From NCBI GenBank assembly GCA_964489125.1, contig CAZAXY010000005.1:6220-70219 (forward strand): DNA of 64,000 nucleotides. Reading direction: 5' to 3'. A model generated the notes under the pieces. It was given only the letters and a program-made list of their open reading frames with translations, was not told where the DNA came from and did no database searches. Shown piece after piece: positions 34,013 through 43,366 of the stretch. The stretch's first letter is position 1. Each line of letters begins with the position of its first letter. The position numbers and the translations under genes are program-made. This DNA comes from GYS-P2D sp964489125. GTDB taxonomy: Bacteria; Bacteroidota; Bacteroidia; Chitinophagales; Saprospiraceae.

Positions 34013-34650
34013 TTGGATAAGATTTCGAATTTCTTGTTTTGATATTTCGGTAATAAAATGAGTTCTTTCAGGAGTTTGATGGACTTAACTGGATTCTTGA
34101 CAGTCTGCGAATTGATAATAAATGCTGGCACAAGACCGCCCGGATCCAAAACAAATTGGTGTACAAGTTCTATCTCTCCATTAGGCAATTGCCTAACATC
34201 CCAAAAGCCCTTGCAGACTTCTATCTGAATATACTTATTGCTCGGCTCATAAAAATCCTGCACGCAAGAAACTTCTATGTGCAACAATTTTTTCTCGTCG
34301 TCATAGCTCAACTCATTAAGATATACGCCATCTCTATCTTTAGCCGGAAAAGGTGCATCAACCGTGATATAATTTACATACTTGTCTGGCTCATCCACAT
34401 GTGTTGTAACTCCATCAATTCCATCGAATAGTTCAGGGTATATATCAAAGTCTTTAAAAACAGCTAATAGAGCAGACAAGTTACCTTTCATTCTTGTCTC
34501 TATCCGATACTCATCAAACTTAGTCCAGTCAATCTTGCGTGTAAAAGCCTTGATACCATCAACATCCTTTCTCTGATTCCAGTTACTTTGGCCTGCCAGC
34601 GAGGACATAAAAATGAATGCTATAAAGAATGTAGTTAAGCGTATGATCAT
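34009..34650 (-). CDS. Exported START-domain (lipid-binding) protein
   Basis: A 213-residue protein from the ATG at 34650, which gives a signal peptide (MIIRLTTFFIAFIFMSSLAGQ). A start at 34713 would bury that signal and overlap the NUDIX gene by 64 bp. The mature part has the START/Bet v1-like pattern: W..RKDVDGIKAFTR, APFPAKDRDGVYLNE and the C-terminal DPGGLVPAFIIN. Such domains hold a hydrophobic ligand in a groove, here probably in the periplasm. It is coupled on both sides: the start shares one base with the NUDIX stop (TGATG) and the stop overlaps the next start. Confidence 0.82.
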   Translation of the reverse strand: MIIRLTTFFIAFIFMSSLAGQSNWNQRKDVDGIKAFTRKIDWTKFDEYRIETRMKGNLSALLAVFKDFDIYPELFDGIDGVTTHVDEPDKYVNYITVDAPFPAKDRDGVYLNELSYDDEKKLLHIEVSCVQDFYEPSNKYIQIEVCKGFWDVRQLPNGEIELVHQFVLDPGGLVPAFIINSQTVKNPVKSIKLLKELILLPKYQNKKFEILSK

Positions 34651-35291
34651 CAAATTGATATATCTCTTGTCATGTCTAAAAACTCCGTCAGAATCATGGC
34701 GGTTGCTCCCCATAATATATGACCCTTTAAGTCATAATATGGAACGTCTCGTAAGGTTATTCCGTGCGTCTTAATGGTTGTATTAGACGTTCCCTCCGTT
34801 ACAAAATCATGAACAGAGCCAAAAAGAATTTCTGCCACTTCATGATTAGGCTGGATTTCATCAGGCTCATTGAAGTAGCCTACATACGGTTGTACTATAT
34901 GATTACTGGCATATACGTACAGTGAACTGAGTAGCCCAAGCACTTCTATTTTTGCTGGAGGAACTCCAATCTCTTCGTGAGTCTCTCTAAGCGCACATGT
35001 CAATAGGCTGTCATCAGTCTGTTCTTTGCGACCTCCAGGGAAACTTATCTGCCCGCTATGCTTGTCGTTCTTATGATATGCTCTTCTCATAAAAATGACT
35101 TCACTACCCCTAGACCTTTGAGTTAATAGCAGCAGTACTGCTGCTTGGTTTGCATCGGTTGAAGGCTGATAGTACTTTTCGAAGCGATCTATATCGCCTG
35201 CGGCCAACTTAACGTGCGACGATTTACCTGGTTTATCACCACCCAATATTGACTTGAGACCCTCAAGCTTCGCTGATAGACTATCGCTCAA
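34650..35291 (-). CDS. NUDIX hydrolase, CoA pyrophosphatase-like
   Basis: A 213-residue protein with the Nudix box starting at FPGGRKEQTDD and ending ALRETHEEIGV (about 87-111). The preceding SRGSEVIFMRRAYH segment resembles the NudL/CoA pyrophosphatase subgroup (UPF0035-like). The likely reaction is cleavage of CoA or related dinucleotides to phosphopantetheine and 3',5'-ADP. It is 13 bp downstream of hemD in the same operon. Confidence 0.83.
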   Translation of the reverse strand: MSDSLSAKLEGLKSILGGDKPGKSSHVKLAAGDIDRFEKYYQPSTDANQAAVLLLLTQRSRGSEVIFMRRAYHKNDKHSGQISFPGGRKEQTDDSLLTCALRETHEEIGVPPAKIEVLGLLSSLYVYASNHIVQPYVGYFNEPDEIQPNHEVAEILFGSVHDFVTEGTSNTTIKTHGITLRDVPYYDLKGHILWGATAMILTEFLDMTRDISI

Positions 35292-35304
35292 GAGTTTCGC
35301 AAAT

Positions 35305-36084
35305 TTACTTGTTAGATAGCTTAAGATACTTCTCGATAGCCATAGTCATTGAAGGCGTATCTGATGTCGGCTCGATATTGATCTGTAATCCACGATCTTC
35401 TACGGCCTTTTTGGTTTTTTTACCAAATACCGCTAAGCGAGTATCATTCTGTTTGAATTCTGGAAAATTCTCATAGAGCGATTCTATTCCAAGTGGACTA
35501 AAAAACACCAACACATCATATGTAACGTCGCTGAGATCGGACAAATCACTTGCAACAGTACGATACATCATTATATCCTTAAAATCGATTTCCTTCTCAG
35601 TAAGGTAATTGACCACATCAGTAGCCCCAAGATTAGAGCATGGCAGTAGGAACCTTTCATTCTCCTTGTGCTTCATAAATGCGGTCTCGAGATCGGCGAT
35701 TTTTCGTTCACCAATAAAAACCTTACGCTTGCGATAAATGATAAATTTCTGGAGATAGTCAGCAATCGCCTTTGTCAAACAGAAATACTTGGTGCTCTGA
35801 GACATCTTGCATCGGATTGTCTCACAGATACTAAAGAAATGATCTATGGCATTCTTACTCGTAAAGATAATCGCGGAGAACTCGTCAGGTCTTATTCTAT
35901 TTCTTCGAAATTCTTTCTCAGTGACTGGCTCCACATGTATGAAAGGTCTCCAATCAATCTGTAAATTCCATTTTTTGGCTAACTCGAAATATGGAGATCT
36001 AACCGGTTTAGGTTGAGAAATGAGTATTGTCCGGACTTTTTTAAAAGTCTCGGCTGACTGAGCTTTCGGTTCTGCGGACATCAA
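35305..36084 (-). CDS. hemD: Uroporphyrinogen-III synthase
   Basis: A 259-residue protein of the HemD fold, with the family's characteristic weak conservation. Visible features are VRTILISQPKP at the N-terminus, IIFTSKNAIDHFF, CSNLGATDVVNYL and DVLVFFSPLGIESL. It cyclises hydroxymethylbilane to uroporphyrinogen III in haem synthesis. The neighbour DUF4271 upstream is a common hemD companion in Bacteroidota, which supports the call. It probably starts at the second Met codon, immediately after the first. Confidence 0.85.
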   Translation of the reverse strand: MMSAEPKAQSAETFKKVRTILISQPKPVRSPYFELAKKWNLQIDWRPFIHVEPVTEKEFRRNRIRPDEFSAIIFTSKNAIDHFFSICETIRCKMSQSTKYFCLTKAIADYLQKFIIYRKRKVFIGERKIADLETAFMKHKENERFLLPCSNLGATDVVNYLTEKEIDFKDIMMYRTVASDLSDLSDVTYDVLVFFSPLGIESLYENFPEFKQNDTRLAVFGKKTKKAVEDRGLQINIEPTSDTPSMTMAIEKYLKLSNK

Positions 36085-36109
36085 CTTATTTATTCCTTAC
36101 ACTGACTAC

Positions 36110-36979
36110 TCACCCATGAATATCCCTTAAGAGGATTAAGACAGGTGCAATTTCGACGGCGCAAAGATAAATAAAAAAATAAATGATACTGAATCCGCTG
36201 ATACTCAAGGCAAATAGGACCCCTTTGCCTTGACGAATAATATAGATTAAAAGTACCGCTGTGAGCCCAATAATAAAGAATGTTCCATCAAGGAACTCTG
36301 GGCCAAATTGCAAACCAATCAATAAGGGAAGCAGTATAACACCCAACACCATGTTATGAATCATCAGACTATAATTGTGAAGATTAGATGCCGAGTCAAA
36401 TGGGAAAGTAAAACTGATAAGCTGCTGAACAACATGCCTAATCCCATATACAAGGACAACGCCCAGTAGCACATAATACCACTTCAGGTCAAATGACAAT
36501 TCAATAAACCTATATGAAATCATGTATAGGAACAAACTGAGGTTCAATGCAAAGGCCAAGTATAACAGTATATTCTGTAGGTTAAAGTATGTCTTGTCAG
36601 ACCGCTTAAGTCCCTTCAATTGGTTAGAATTGATTATAGATTGTAGACATTTCTGAAAGCGCAATCGATTACTACTGACCCCAAAAGCAATCAAATTGAG
36701 ACTTAGCAAAGACGTGATCATAGTCAATGTCGAAAATCTGTTGGTTCCACTATTAGTTGGATCCAATGAAGTTGGTTCTGGCTCTAGTTGTACTGGTACA
36801 GTTACGCTCTGATCGATGCTAAATGGATTATCCGAATTCTGTACGTTGGGCTCAAGCTTCGATTCTTCCATTTTTGGCACTACAGCAGATTCATCTGACT
36901 GAATGTCAAATGGATTATTCCCTTGACTGAAAGTCACGCCAACAAATAATAGCAAGATCAGAATTGGAGCCAATCGCAT
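36110..36979 (-). CDS. DUF4271 membrane protein
   Basis: A 289-residue membrane protein. A signal-like N-terminus (MRLAPILILLLFVGVTFSQ) precedes a Pro/Asn/Ser-rich, low-complexity periplasmic stretch to about residue 75, then six to seven transmembrane helices. The length, helix pattern and position directly upstream of hemD match the DUF4271 family; function unknown. First gene of the operon that runs to 32861. A near-consensus -7 box (TACCTTCG, minus strand, 36991-36984) abuts the start, suggesting a very short leader. Confidence 0.78.
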   Translation of the reverse strand: MRLAPILILLLFVGVTFSQGNNPFDIQSDESAVVPKMEESKLEPNVQNSDNPFSIDQSVTVPVQLEPEPTSLDPTNSGTNRFSTLTMITSLLSLNLIAFGVSSNRLRFQKCLQSIINSNQLKGLKRSDKTYFNLQNILLYLAFALNLSLFLYMISYRFIELSFDLKWYYVLLGVVLVYGIRHVVQQLISFTFPFDSASNLHNYSLMIHNMVLGVILLPLLIGLQFGPEFLDGTFFIIGLTAVLLIYIIRQGKGVLFALSISGFSIIYFFIYLCAVEIAPVLILLRDIHG

Positions 36980-37318
36980 ATCCCGAAGGTATTACTCTGC
37001 AGATTGTCTCTTGATATAAGAGCCTAAGTATTTTTATTCGTTAGGAGAATTGACCTTAATCTCTGGCGCAATCTGTAACACTTTTAAACCTGGTAGAATA
37101 AATGAAATGGAGCTGAATTTTTCAAAAGCCCGTGCTTTAAGTAAAACAACACTCTGCGAAAATCTAAAGAGGGTGAATGGTCCATTAATTCAACAGACCC
37201 TCCACCAGCAATTTGGTGTAGACTAAAACCATAAAACTGGCCAACCTCCTCTGTTAATGCCCTGTTAACCACGATCGATCACTAAAATCTGATCATATTA
37301 GTAGTGCATCTTTGCATT
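36980..37318. other. Divergent intergenic region, no convincing gene
   Basis: About 340 bp between the DUF4271 gene and the histidine kinase gene. It holds a -7-like box for each gene close to its start codon (36984-36991 minus, 37307-37314 plus), and a 62-codon minus-strand ORF (37084-37272, GTG start) that I do not recognise and do not call. I see no RNA gene or long repeat. Confidence 0.5.
37307..37314 (+). promoter_or_regulatory. -7-like box abutting the histidine kinase start
   Basis: CATCTTTG matches TAnnTTTG at seven of eight positions and ends 4 nt before the ATG at 37319. If used, the mRNA would be leaderless or nearly so. It also argues against a GTG start at 37304, which lies upstream of it. 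Confidence 0.4.
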
Positions 37319-38593
37319 ATGCCTAACTATCTGATACGACGGCTGGCCATACTAGGAGCTATATCCATCTTTGGGGTATTGTTCATACAGGCCTATTGGT
37401 TGAAGAGAGCTTTTAATCTTAAGGATTCAGAGTTTAATCAGACAGTCACTATAGCTCTGTTAGAAGTTGCTCAAAAGATTGCAGACTTCAATCAGTCTGA
37501 GTTACCAAAGCAAAATCTAATTCAGCGCACTTCTTCTAACTACTACGCCGTCAATATCAATGATAATATCGACGCCAATATCCTTGAAGATTACCTGATC
37601 AGAGAGTTTGGACAGCGAGCTATTAATAGGGACTTCGAATTTGCTATATACGACTGTCAATCCCAGGAACTGGTCTATGGATCATACTGCAAGATGGACA
37701 ACCTCGAAGAGTCTAGAGATCGAACTGGAGTATTGCCCACCTTTGACAACCTGACCTATTACTTCGTCGTCAAGTTTCCTGGACAGCGAGGCTTCCTGCT
37801 TAGTAATATGTGGCAGAATATTGCATTTAGTTTTTTCACCTTTCTATCCCTGGCATTCTTGGTATATGCTATGTGGGTAATCCTACAACAAAAGCGACTC
37901 TCAGAGCTTCAAAAAGACTTCATTAATAATATGACTCATGAGTTCAAGACGCCTATCAGTTCTATAAAGATAGCTTCTGATTATCTGAAGAAAAATGATC
38001 TACTTACTCAAAATCCCAAGCTTAAGAAATACACAGAGATAATCTCAGACCAAAATAAACGGCTTAATAGTCAGGTCGAGAAGGTCCTCAGTCTAGCAAA
38101 ATTGGAATCGGACAGCTTTAAGCTCAATCTAGAACCATTGCAACTCCTAGACGAGATAACCGAAATCGTCGAAGGTGAAAGCTTGAAAATAAGCCCAGGT
38201 AAAATCAAGGTGCAACAGCAGGAGTCGTTGGGCAATCAAACCATAATCGGTGATCGACTACACTTCACTAATGTGATCTATAATATCATCGATAATGCCA
38301 TAAAATATTGTTCTACCGCTCCAGACATACTGATCAATATCAGCGAAAAGAAGGATAAACTAATCCTAAACATCAGAGATAATGGTGTAGGTCTAAAGAG
38401 AGATGACCTCGAACGAGTATTTCAAAAATTCTATAGAGTATCAACAGGCGATGTACATGATGTGAAGGGCTTCGGCCTAGGTCTCTATTACGTAAAAAAT
38501 ATATGTACAGCTCACGGCTGGGATATCTCTATAGACTCTGTCCTTGGTGAGGGTTCTACATTTTCTATTCAAATACCTCAAAACCATGGCTGA
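37319..38593 (+). CDS. Sensor histidine kinase (two-component, two-TM)
   Basis: A 424-residue kinase from the ATG at 37319. Two membrane helices (about 7-26 and 163-185) flank a periplasmic sensor part of about 135 residues with no named domain. HisKA has the phospho-acceptor His in NMTHEFKTPISSIK (about 208), and the HATPase domain has N box NIIDNAIKY, DNGVGL and GFGLGLYYV. It passes phosphate to the OmpR-type regulator encoded directly downstream, whose start overlaps its stop by 8 bp. The signal is unknown. Confidence 0.93.
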   Translation: MPNYLIRRLAILGAISIFGVLFIQAYWLKRAFNLKDSEFNQTVTIALLEVAQKIADFNQSELPKQNLIQRTSSNYYAVNINDNIDANILEDYLIREFGQRAINRDFEFAIYDCQSQELVYGSYCKMDNLEESRDRTGVLPTFDNLTYYFVVKFPGQRGFLLSNMWQNIAFSFFTFLSLAFLVYAMWVILQQKRLSELQKDFINNMTHEFKTPISSIKIASDYLKKNDLLTQNPKLKKYTEIISDQNKRLNSQVEKVLSLAKLESDSFKLNLEPLQLLDEITEIVEGESLKISPGKIKVQQQESLGNQTIIGDRLHFTNVIYNIIDNAIKYCSTAPDILINISEKKDKLILNIRDNGVGLKRDDLERVFQKFYRVSTGDVHDVKGFGLGLYYVKNICTAHGWDISIDSVLGEGSTFSIQIPQNHG

Positions 38594-39266
38594 TCAAATC
38601 TTATATGTAGAAGACGACGCAACCCTCGCTTTCTTAACGAACGATGCTCTTACAGACGAGGGTTATGAAGTAGATCACTATCTCAATGGAGCTGATGCTC
38701 TCAAGGCCTTTAAAAAAAAGACCTTTGATTTATGTGTTCTAGATGTGATGCTACCTGTCATGGACGGATTCGCATTAGCAGAACGATTGAGGGCATTAAA
38801 TACACAGGTGCCAATCATCTTCGTCACCGCTAAATCCATGAAGGAAGACAGGATTAAAGGTCTGACCATAGGGGCGGACGATTATATCACCAAACCCTTC
38901 AGCATCGAGGAGTTAATTCTTAAGATTAATATATTTCTCAAGCGCAGATTTATAAAGACAGACCTGGATCATACTGTGAGCATTGGAGGGAGCAGCTTTG
39001 ACTTTAAAAATCTCACTCTAGATTATAAGGGAGAAGTGAGGAAACTCACTCAACGAGAAGGAGAGCTTATGCAACAGCTTTATCTCAATATTAACTCCGT
39101 GGTCTCCCGTAAGGATCTCCTGGAGCGTGTCTGGGGAAAGGAAGACTACTTTTTGGGTCGCAGTATGGATGTATTCATCAGTAGACTCCGTAAGCACCTA
39201 TCATCGGATGATAGCGTACACATCGAAAATGTACATGGTGTTGGATTTAGGCTTGCGGATAAGTGA
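38586..39266 (+). CDS. OmpR-family response regulator
   Basis: A 226-residue regulator from the ATG at 38586 (MADQILYVEDD). The receiver domain (about 1-120) has the acidic pocket EDD, the phospho-acceptor Asp in CVLDVMLPVMDG and the Lys in ITKPF. The winged-helix DNA-binding domain (about 130-226) has LTQREGELMQQL and SMDVFISRLRKHL. The 8-bp overlap with the kinase makes it the cognate partner. Targets unknown. Confidence 0.95.
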   Translation: MADQILYVEDDATLAFLTNDALTDEGYEVDHYLNGADALKAFKKKTFDLCVLDVMLPVMDGFALAERLRALNTQVPIIFVTAKSMKEDRIKGLTIGADDYITKPFSIEELILKINIFLKRRFIKTDLDHTVSIGGSSFDFKNLTLDYKGEVRKLTQREGELMQQLYLNINSVVSRKDLLERVWGKEDYFLGRSMDVFISRLRKHLSSDDSVHIENVHGVGFRLADK

Positions 39267-39374
39267 AACTTAGGGTGATTCAATACCTATATAGAGAACC
39301 ATATAGGGTATATCCCTCAAATCTATACGTATTCCTCTATTTAAAAGTCTGAGAATGACCTAGATATTTATGCC

Positions 39375-39611
39375 TTGAATGATAAAACTAAATATCTACT
39401 CATGACCTTAAGAGAAAAAGAGATACTGGTACTCATCGCTAATGAGTATACTTCAAAAGAAATCGCCCGAGATCTATTCCTGAGTCCACATACTGTAGAC
39501 TCGCATCGAAAAAATATCATGAAAAAATACAAGCTCAAAAACACAGCAGGATTGGTAAGACTAGCTTTTGAAACGGGCATCTGTAAAGTCAGACCTTTAC
39601 CAAGTCTATGA
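39375..39611 (+). CDS. Stand-alone LuxR/GerE-type HTH protein
   Basis: A short ORF, 78 residues from a TTG at 39375 or 69 from the ATG at 39402. It is nearly all a LuxR-type helix-turn-helix: LREKEILVLIANEYTSKEIARDLFLSPHTVDSHRKNIMKKY. The frame upstream is open for only ten more codons back to a stop, and there is no receiver domain, so it is either a genuine minimal regulator or the C-terminal remnant of a NarL-type response regulator. It lies about 110 bp after the two-component pair. Confidence 0.65.
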   Translation: MNDKTKYLLMTLREKEILVLIANEYTSKEIARDLFLSPHTVDSHRKNIMKKYKLKNTAGLVRLAFETGICKVRPLPSL

Positions 39612-39642
39612 GCTGTCAATCCTTGGTCTTTGAAGGACTATT

Positions 39643-39664
39643 TTAACCATAAGGTTAATTATTT
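39643..39664. terminator. Possible terminator between convergent genes
   Basis: TTAACC (39643-39648) and GGTTAA (39653-39658) form a short perfect stem around ATAA, followed by TTATTT on the plus strand. It sits between the LuxR-type ORF and the convergent amidohydrolase gene and touches the latter's stop codon. A weak AT-rich stem. Confidence 0.35.
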
Positions 39665-41251
39665 ATCCCCGGGCTGCTTAAGCTCCCATCCAGTTTCTTC
39701 CTTCTCGGCATCCACCATGCTCTTAACATCTCTAAGTAGCTGCTTGGCATCATATACTATGCCGTCTTTTATAGTGTATCTGACTCCGCCTACTCGCACT
39801 ACTTGGTTGTCCTCCGTGAGTTTGATCGCTCCAGTTCCATAGAGTACTTTCAGGTTCTGAAGAGGGTTTTCATCTATGATGATTATATCCGCTTTTTTAC
39901 CCACTTCTATACTTCCTATCTCATCATCGAGGCCAAGAGCTTCAGCGCCATTTAAGGTGGCAGACCTGATTACCTCTAGTGGATGAAATCCTGCCTCTCT
40001 CAATAATTCCAATTCTCTGATATAAGCAAAACCATATAGTTGAAAAATGAACCCTGAGTCAGATCCAGCAGTCACTCGACCTCCTTTATTCTTGTATTCA
40101 TTGATAAAAGTCATCCACAGATGGTAATTCTGGCGCCAGCTGACTTCTTCCTCAGTACCCCAATAATGCCAGTAGGACCCATGGGATATCTTACTAGGTT
40201 GATAAAAATGCCATAGGCTCGGAATTGTATAATCTTCATGCCACTCAGCGCGACGAGCACGATGCAGATCACGACTAGCCTCATAGATATTGAATGTAGG
40301 GTCAATGGTAAAATCTAACTCAATTAGTTCGTCCATGACTGCATTCCAATGATCCGAATGCGGCTCGGCTGCCTGTTTCCACAGTCTCCCGGCTTCACCG
40401 AAGCGGTGCTGTTCGTTCTGATAGTTATAATCAAGAGGATAATTCTGTATGGTTCGATCGTCGAATAGCGCCTCTGGCAGTCCGTACCAATGCTCCATAC
40501 TGGTCAATCCTGCCTTAGCTGAATGAAGGACATTCCATCGACCTACCTCGAGTTGCGCATGATGACAAGCTGAGCGCAATCCTTGCTTCTTATTTTCATC
40601 AAGGGCCGCAGCAAATAAATCTGGGGCTAATCCGAAAAATTTAATACCATCAGCTCCATTAGCCGCATTTTGCCGAACCCAATTACGTGCCATCTCAGGG
40701 GTGCTGATTGGGTCGGTAGAACCTTGACCAAATGCCGTGTAAGCCAATATCCTAGGTGCAGTGATATCGCCCGCCTCACTCAATCTTTTATGCTTGAGCA
40801 CCCAATCTAGCCCGTTACCACATGAGGGATCCCGTATGGTGGTTATGCCATGAGCCATCCAAAGTTTGAATACATACTCACCGCCAGCTCCCTGCCAGCG
40901 CCCACCGATGTGCCCATGCATATCAACCAATCCCGGTAAGACATAAGCTCCGTAGGCGTCGATCTCATGCCCGCCAGATTTTAGCGTAGGTCTTCGGCTA
41001 GAATCTATCTCAACTCCTGGGTAACCAACTACCTCAATATCCTTAATGATGTTATCCTCTATAACGATATCGACCGGCCCTATCGGCGGGGCTCCAGTAC
41101 TATTGATTAGAGTCGCACCACGAATGATCAATTGTGAGAATGGTCCTTCTCCTTCCCTTACAAGCGGAGCTTCAGAAACAGATTGTGAAGAAGCACTAAG
41201 AAAACTAAAACCAACTAAAACAAAAAGTAGTAGACGTAGCATATCAGGCAA
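39659..41251 (-). CDS. Secreted amidohydrolase family protein
   Basis: A 530-residue exported protein (signal peptide ending near SASSQ, about residue 23). It has the superfamily's metal ligands: HGH in PGLVDMHGHIGG (about 110), a His-rich CHHAQLEVGRW and LTSMEHWYG, and the Asp in VTAGSDSGF. The C-terminal EIGSIEVGKKADIIIIDENPL is standard for this group. Unlike two members of the 10-15 kb trio, it looks catalytically complete. The substrate is unknown; imidazolonepropionase-like and aryldialkylphosphatase-like relatives both fit. It is 40 bp downstream of a membrane protein gene. Confidence 0.85.
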   Translation of the reverse strand: MPDMLRLLLFVLVGFSFLSASSQSVSEAPLVREGEGPFSQLIIRGATLINSTGAPPIGPVDIVIEDNIIKDIEVVGYPGVEIDSSRRPTLKSGGHEIDAYGAYVLPGLVDMHGHIGGRWQGAGGEYVFKLWMAHGITTIRDPSCGNGLDWVLKHKRLSEAGDITAPRILAYTAFGQGSTDPISTPEMARNWVRQNAANGADGIKFFGLAPDLFAAALDENKKQGLRSACHHAQLEVGRWNVLHSAKAGLTSMEHWYGLPEALFDDRTIQNYPLDYNYQNEQHRFGEAGRLWKQAAEPHSDHWNAVMDELIELDFTIDPTFNIYEASRDLHRARRAEWHEDYTIPSLWHFYQPSKISHGSYWHYWGTEEEVSWRQNYHLWMTFINEYKNKGGRVTAGSDSGFIFQLYGFAYIRELELLREAGFHPLEVIRSATLNGAEALGLDDEIGSIEVGKKADIIIIDENPLQNLKVLYGTGAIKLTEDNQVVRVGGVRYTIKDGIVYDAKQLLRDVKSMVDAEKEETGWELKQPGDK

Positions 41252-41291
41252 ATTTGATATGCTATACTAAGGAATAATTGTGAGATGATGT

Positions 41292-41792
41292 CTACATCAA
41301 CTTCTTAAGTCCTAATCTGGCTACGACGAGTAACCCAACTAACATCAGGATCACATACTGAAATGGCAGGAATGTCACTGCAAAAATCCTAGTACGATCC
41401 AACAACCACATCACCGCTATTATCGCCATCATGACCATGATGAGTCCAGATATCTTATTGAATCCTGGTATATACTCAAAAGGCACATTTCTTTTGATTA
41501 ACCAGAGCGTTAATACCATAACCATAACTGGCAAGACTTGAGTAAACAGATTGCTCTGCATAATAGGTTGCCGCTCAAACAGAAATAGATATACGTTGAG
41601 GACTATGGCAAATATGCCAGGAATAGTAGCTCCATACACCAATGCGGTATATAGATACTTCCAAGGAGACAGATGTCCTTCGCCCTTACCAAATACACTG
41701 GCAAGGAACGCCGTAAGTGGAAGCGCTACAAAATAGAAGCCTATGATCTCCGGATTATTCGTACATGCATCAAAAAATTCCTGTAATGTCAT
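41292..41792 (-). CDS. Conserved membrane protein of unknown function
   Basis: A 166-residue protein with four to five predicted helices (about 18-35, 47-72, 83-100, 113-130, 140-160). I recognise no family motif. It lies 5 bp downstream of the E2 subunit gene, so it is co-transcribed with it, but no link in function is evident. Confidence 0.7.
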   Translation of the reverse strand: MTLQEFFDACTNNPEIIGFYFVALPLTAFLASVFGKGEGHLSPWKYLYTALVYGATIPGIFAIVLNVYLFLFERQPIMQSNLFTQVLPVMVMVLTLWLIKRNVPFEYIPGFNKISGLIMVMMAIIAVMWLLDRTRIFAVTFLPFQYVILMLVGLLVVARLGLKKLM

Positions 41793-41797
41793 GTTTA

Positions 41798-43366
41798 TTA
41801 TATGTTCATCATTAATCTGACAGGATCTTGTAGTAACTCAATAACCTTAACCAAGAATGTAACTGAAGAGCTACCATCGATCACCCTATGATCATATGAT
41901 AAAGCCAAGTACATCATTGGTCTGATCTCGACATTGCCGTCAACTGCTATAGGGCGTTGCTTTATAGTGTGCATGCCCAATATGGCTGATTGAGGCTTGT
42001 TAAGTATCGGTGTACTCATCATAGATCCAAAGATTCCACCGTTGGTAATTGAGAACGTTCCACCTCGCATCTCATCAAGAGTTAGCTTTCCTTCTCGCGC
42101 CTTTCCTGCTAGCTCTTTAATCTTGTATTCTATCTCGTGAAAAGCTAATGACTCACAATTATGAACTGGAGGCACTACCAATCCTGTCGGTGTTGATATA
42201 GCAATTGAAATATCAACATAATCGTGATAAATCAAATGGTCGCTATCAATAATTGCATTGACTTGAGGCATCTCCATCAATACTTGAGCACATGCCTTGG
42301 CAAACAGCGACATGAAGCCCAGCTTGATGCCGTGCTTCTCCACAAACTTCTCTTGATATTGCTTGCGCAAGGCAAAAATATTAGTCATATCAACCTCATT
42401 AAATGTGGTCAACATGGCCGAATCATTCTTAGCTGATACCAGCCTCGACGCTATAGTGCGTCTCATACGAGACATCTTCTCCCTCCGAGTAGTCCGAGCA
42501 AATGATGATGCCGCTTGTATTGGCGCTCCTGATTCTGAAGTAGGCCCACTCGACTGCTTGGTAGTTGGACTTGCACTTACCGCGTCTTGCTTGGTGATTC
42601 TTCCTCCTACACCGCTTCCTTGGACTTCACTCGGCGAGATGCCTTTTTCAGCTAACATTTTTGCTGCAGCTGGAGATGGATGCCCTACGGCATAGCTGGT
42701 GCTCTCTGCTGGTGCTGAAGCCGCTGGTTTCTCTTCGGCTTTTGGCGACACCTTAGGTACAGGTGCAGCATCTTTTTCCGCTACTTCTATCTTGGCAACA
42801 AGTGCTCCGATCTCGAGGTCATCTCCTTCGCCAGCGACATGTCTTAATATACCCGATGCCTCGGCGGGAAACTCTAGAGTCGCCTTGTCAGATTCAAACT
42901 CACAGATTGGATCATCTATATTCACGAAGTCTCCATCTGCTACTAACCATGAGGATAACGTCACCTCACTGATCGACTCACCGATCACTGGCACTTTCAT
43001 TTCCTTTACATCCCCAGTGCTCTTGATCATTGGTGCGCTCGCAACCGGTTCCGCCGCTGCGGGTGCTGTTGAAGCTGCTGGCGCTGCGGGTTCTTCCTTA
43101 GCCTTTGAACTTGACGCAGCGGATTTAGCAGCTGTATCTATTTTAGCCACTACTGCTCCGATTTCTAAATCATCGCCCTCGTCCGCTACGTATATTAGTT
43201 TCCCTTCTGCCTCAGCTGGAAACTCTAATGTAGCCTTATCGGACTCAAACTCACAGATCGGCTCGTCCAGCTTGACAAATGATCCATTTTCCTTCAACCA
43301 AGATGATAGCGTTACTTCAGTAATCGACTCTCCAATTACGGGCACCTTCAGCTCAACAATACTCAT
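41798..43366 (-). CDS. sucB: 2-oxoglutarate dehydrogenase E2 (dihydrolipoyl succinyltransferase) with two lipoyl domains
   Basis: A 522-residue E2 subunit of the oxoglutarate dehydrogenase complex. Two lipoyl domains lie at about 1-78 and 120-197, each with the lipoylated Lys in FESDKATLE. Ala/Pro-rich linkers follow each. The peripheral subunit-binding domain is at about 225-262 (SPAAAKMLAEKGI...GRITKQD). The catalytic core ends with the active site YDHRVIDG (about 490). The GESITEVTL lipoyl-domain start and the core favour succinyl transfer over acetyl transfer. One lipoyl domain is usual for this enzyme. The E1 gene is not adjacent. Confidence 0.87.
   Translation of the reverse strand: MSIVELKVPVIGESITEVTLSSWLKENGSFVKLDEPICEFESDKATLEFPAEAEGKLIYVADEGDDLEIGAVVAKIDTAAKSAASSSKAKEEPAAPAASTAPAAAEPVASAPMIKSTGDVKEMKVPVIGESISEVTLSSWLVADGDFVNIDDPICEFESDKATLEFPAEASGILRHVAGEGDDLEIGALVAKIEVAEKDAAPVPKVSPKAEEKPAASAPAESTSYAVGHPSPAAAKMLAEKGISPSEVQGSGVGGRITKQDAVSASPTTKQSSGPTSESGAPIQAASSFARTTRREKMSRMRRTIASRLVSAKNDSAMLTTFNEVDMTNIFALRKQYQEKFVEKHGIKLGFMSLFAKACAQVLMEMPQVNAIIDSDHLIYHDYVDISIAISTPTGLVVPPVHNCESLAFHEIEYKIKELAGKAREGKLTLDEMRGGTFSITNGGIFGSMMSTPILNKPQSAILGMHTIKQRPIAVDGNVEIRPMMYLALSYDHRVIDGSSSVTFLVKVIELLQDPVRLMMNI

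Noticed and set aside
37084..37272. 62-codon minus-strand ORF in the gap before the histidine kinase
   Set aside because: GTG start, no recognisable motif, no promoter or neighbour support; could be chance in a 340-bp gap.
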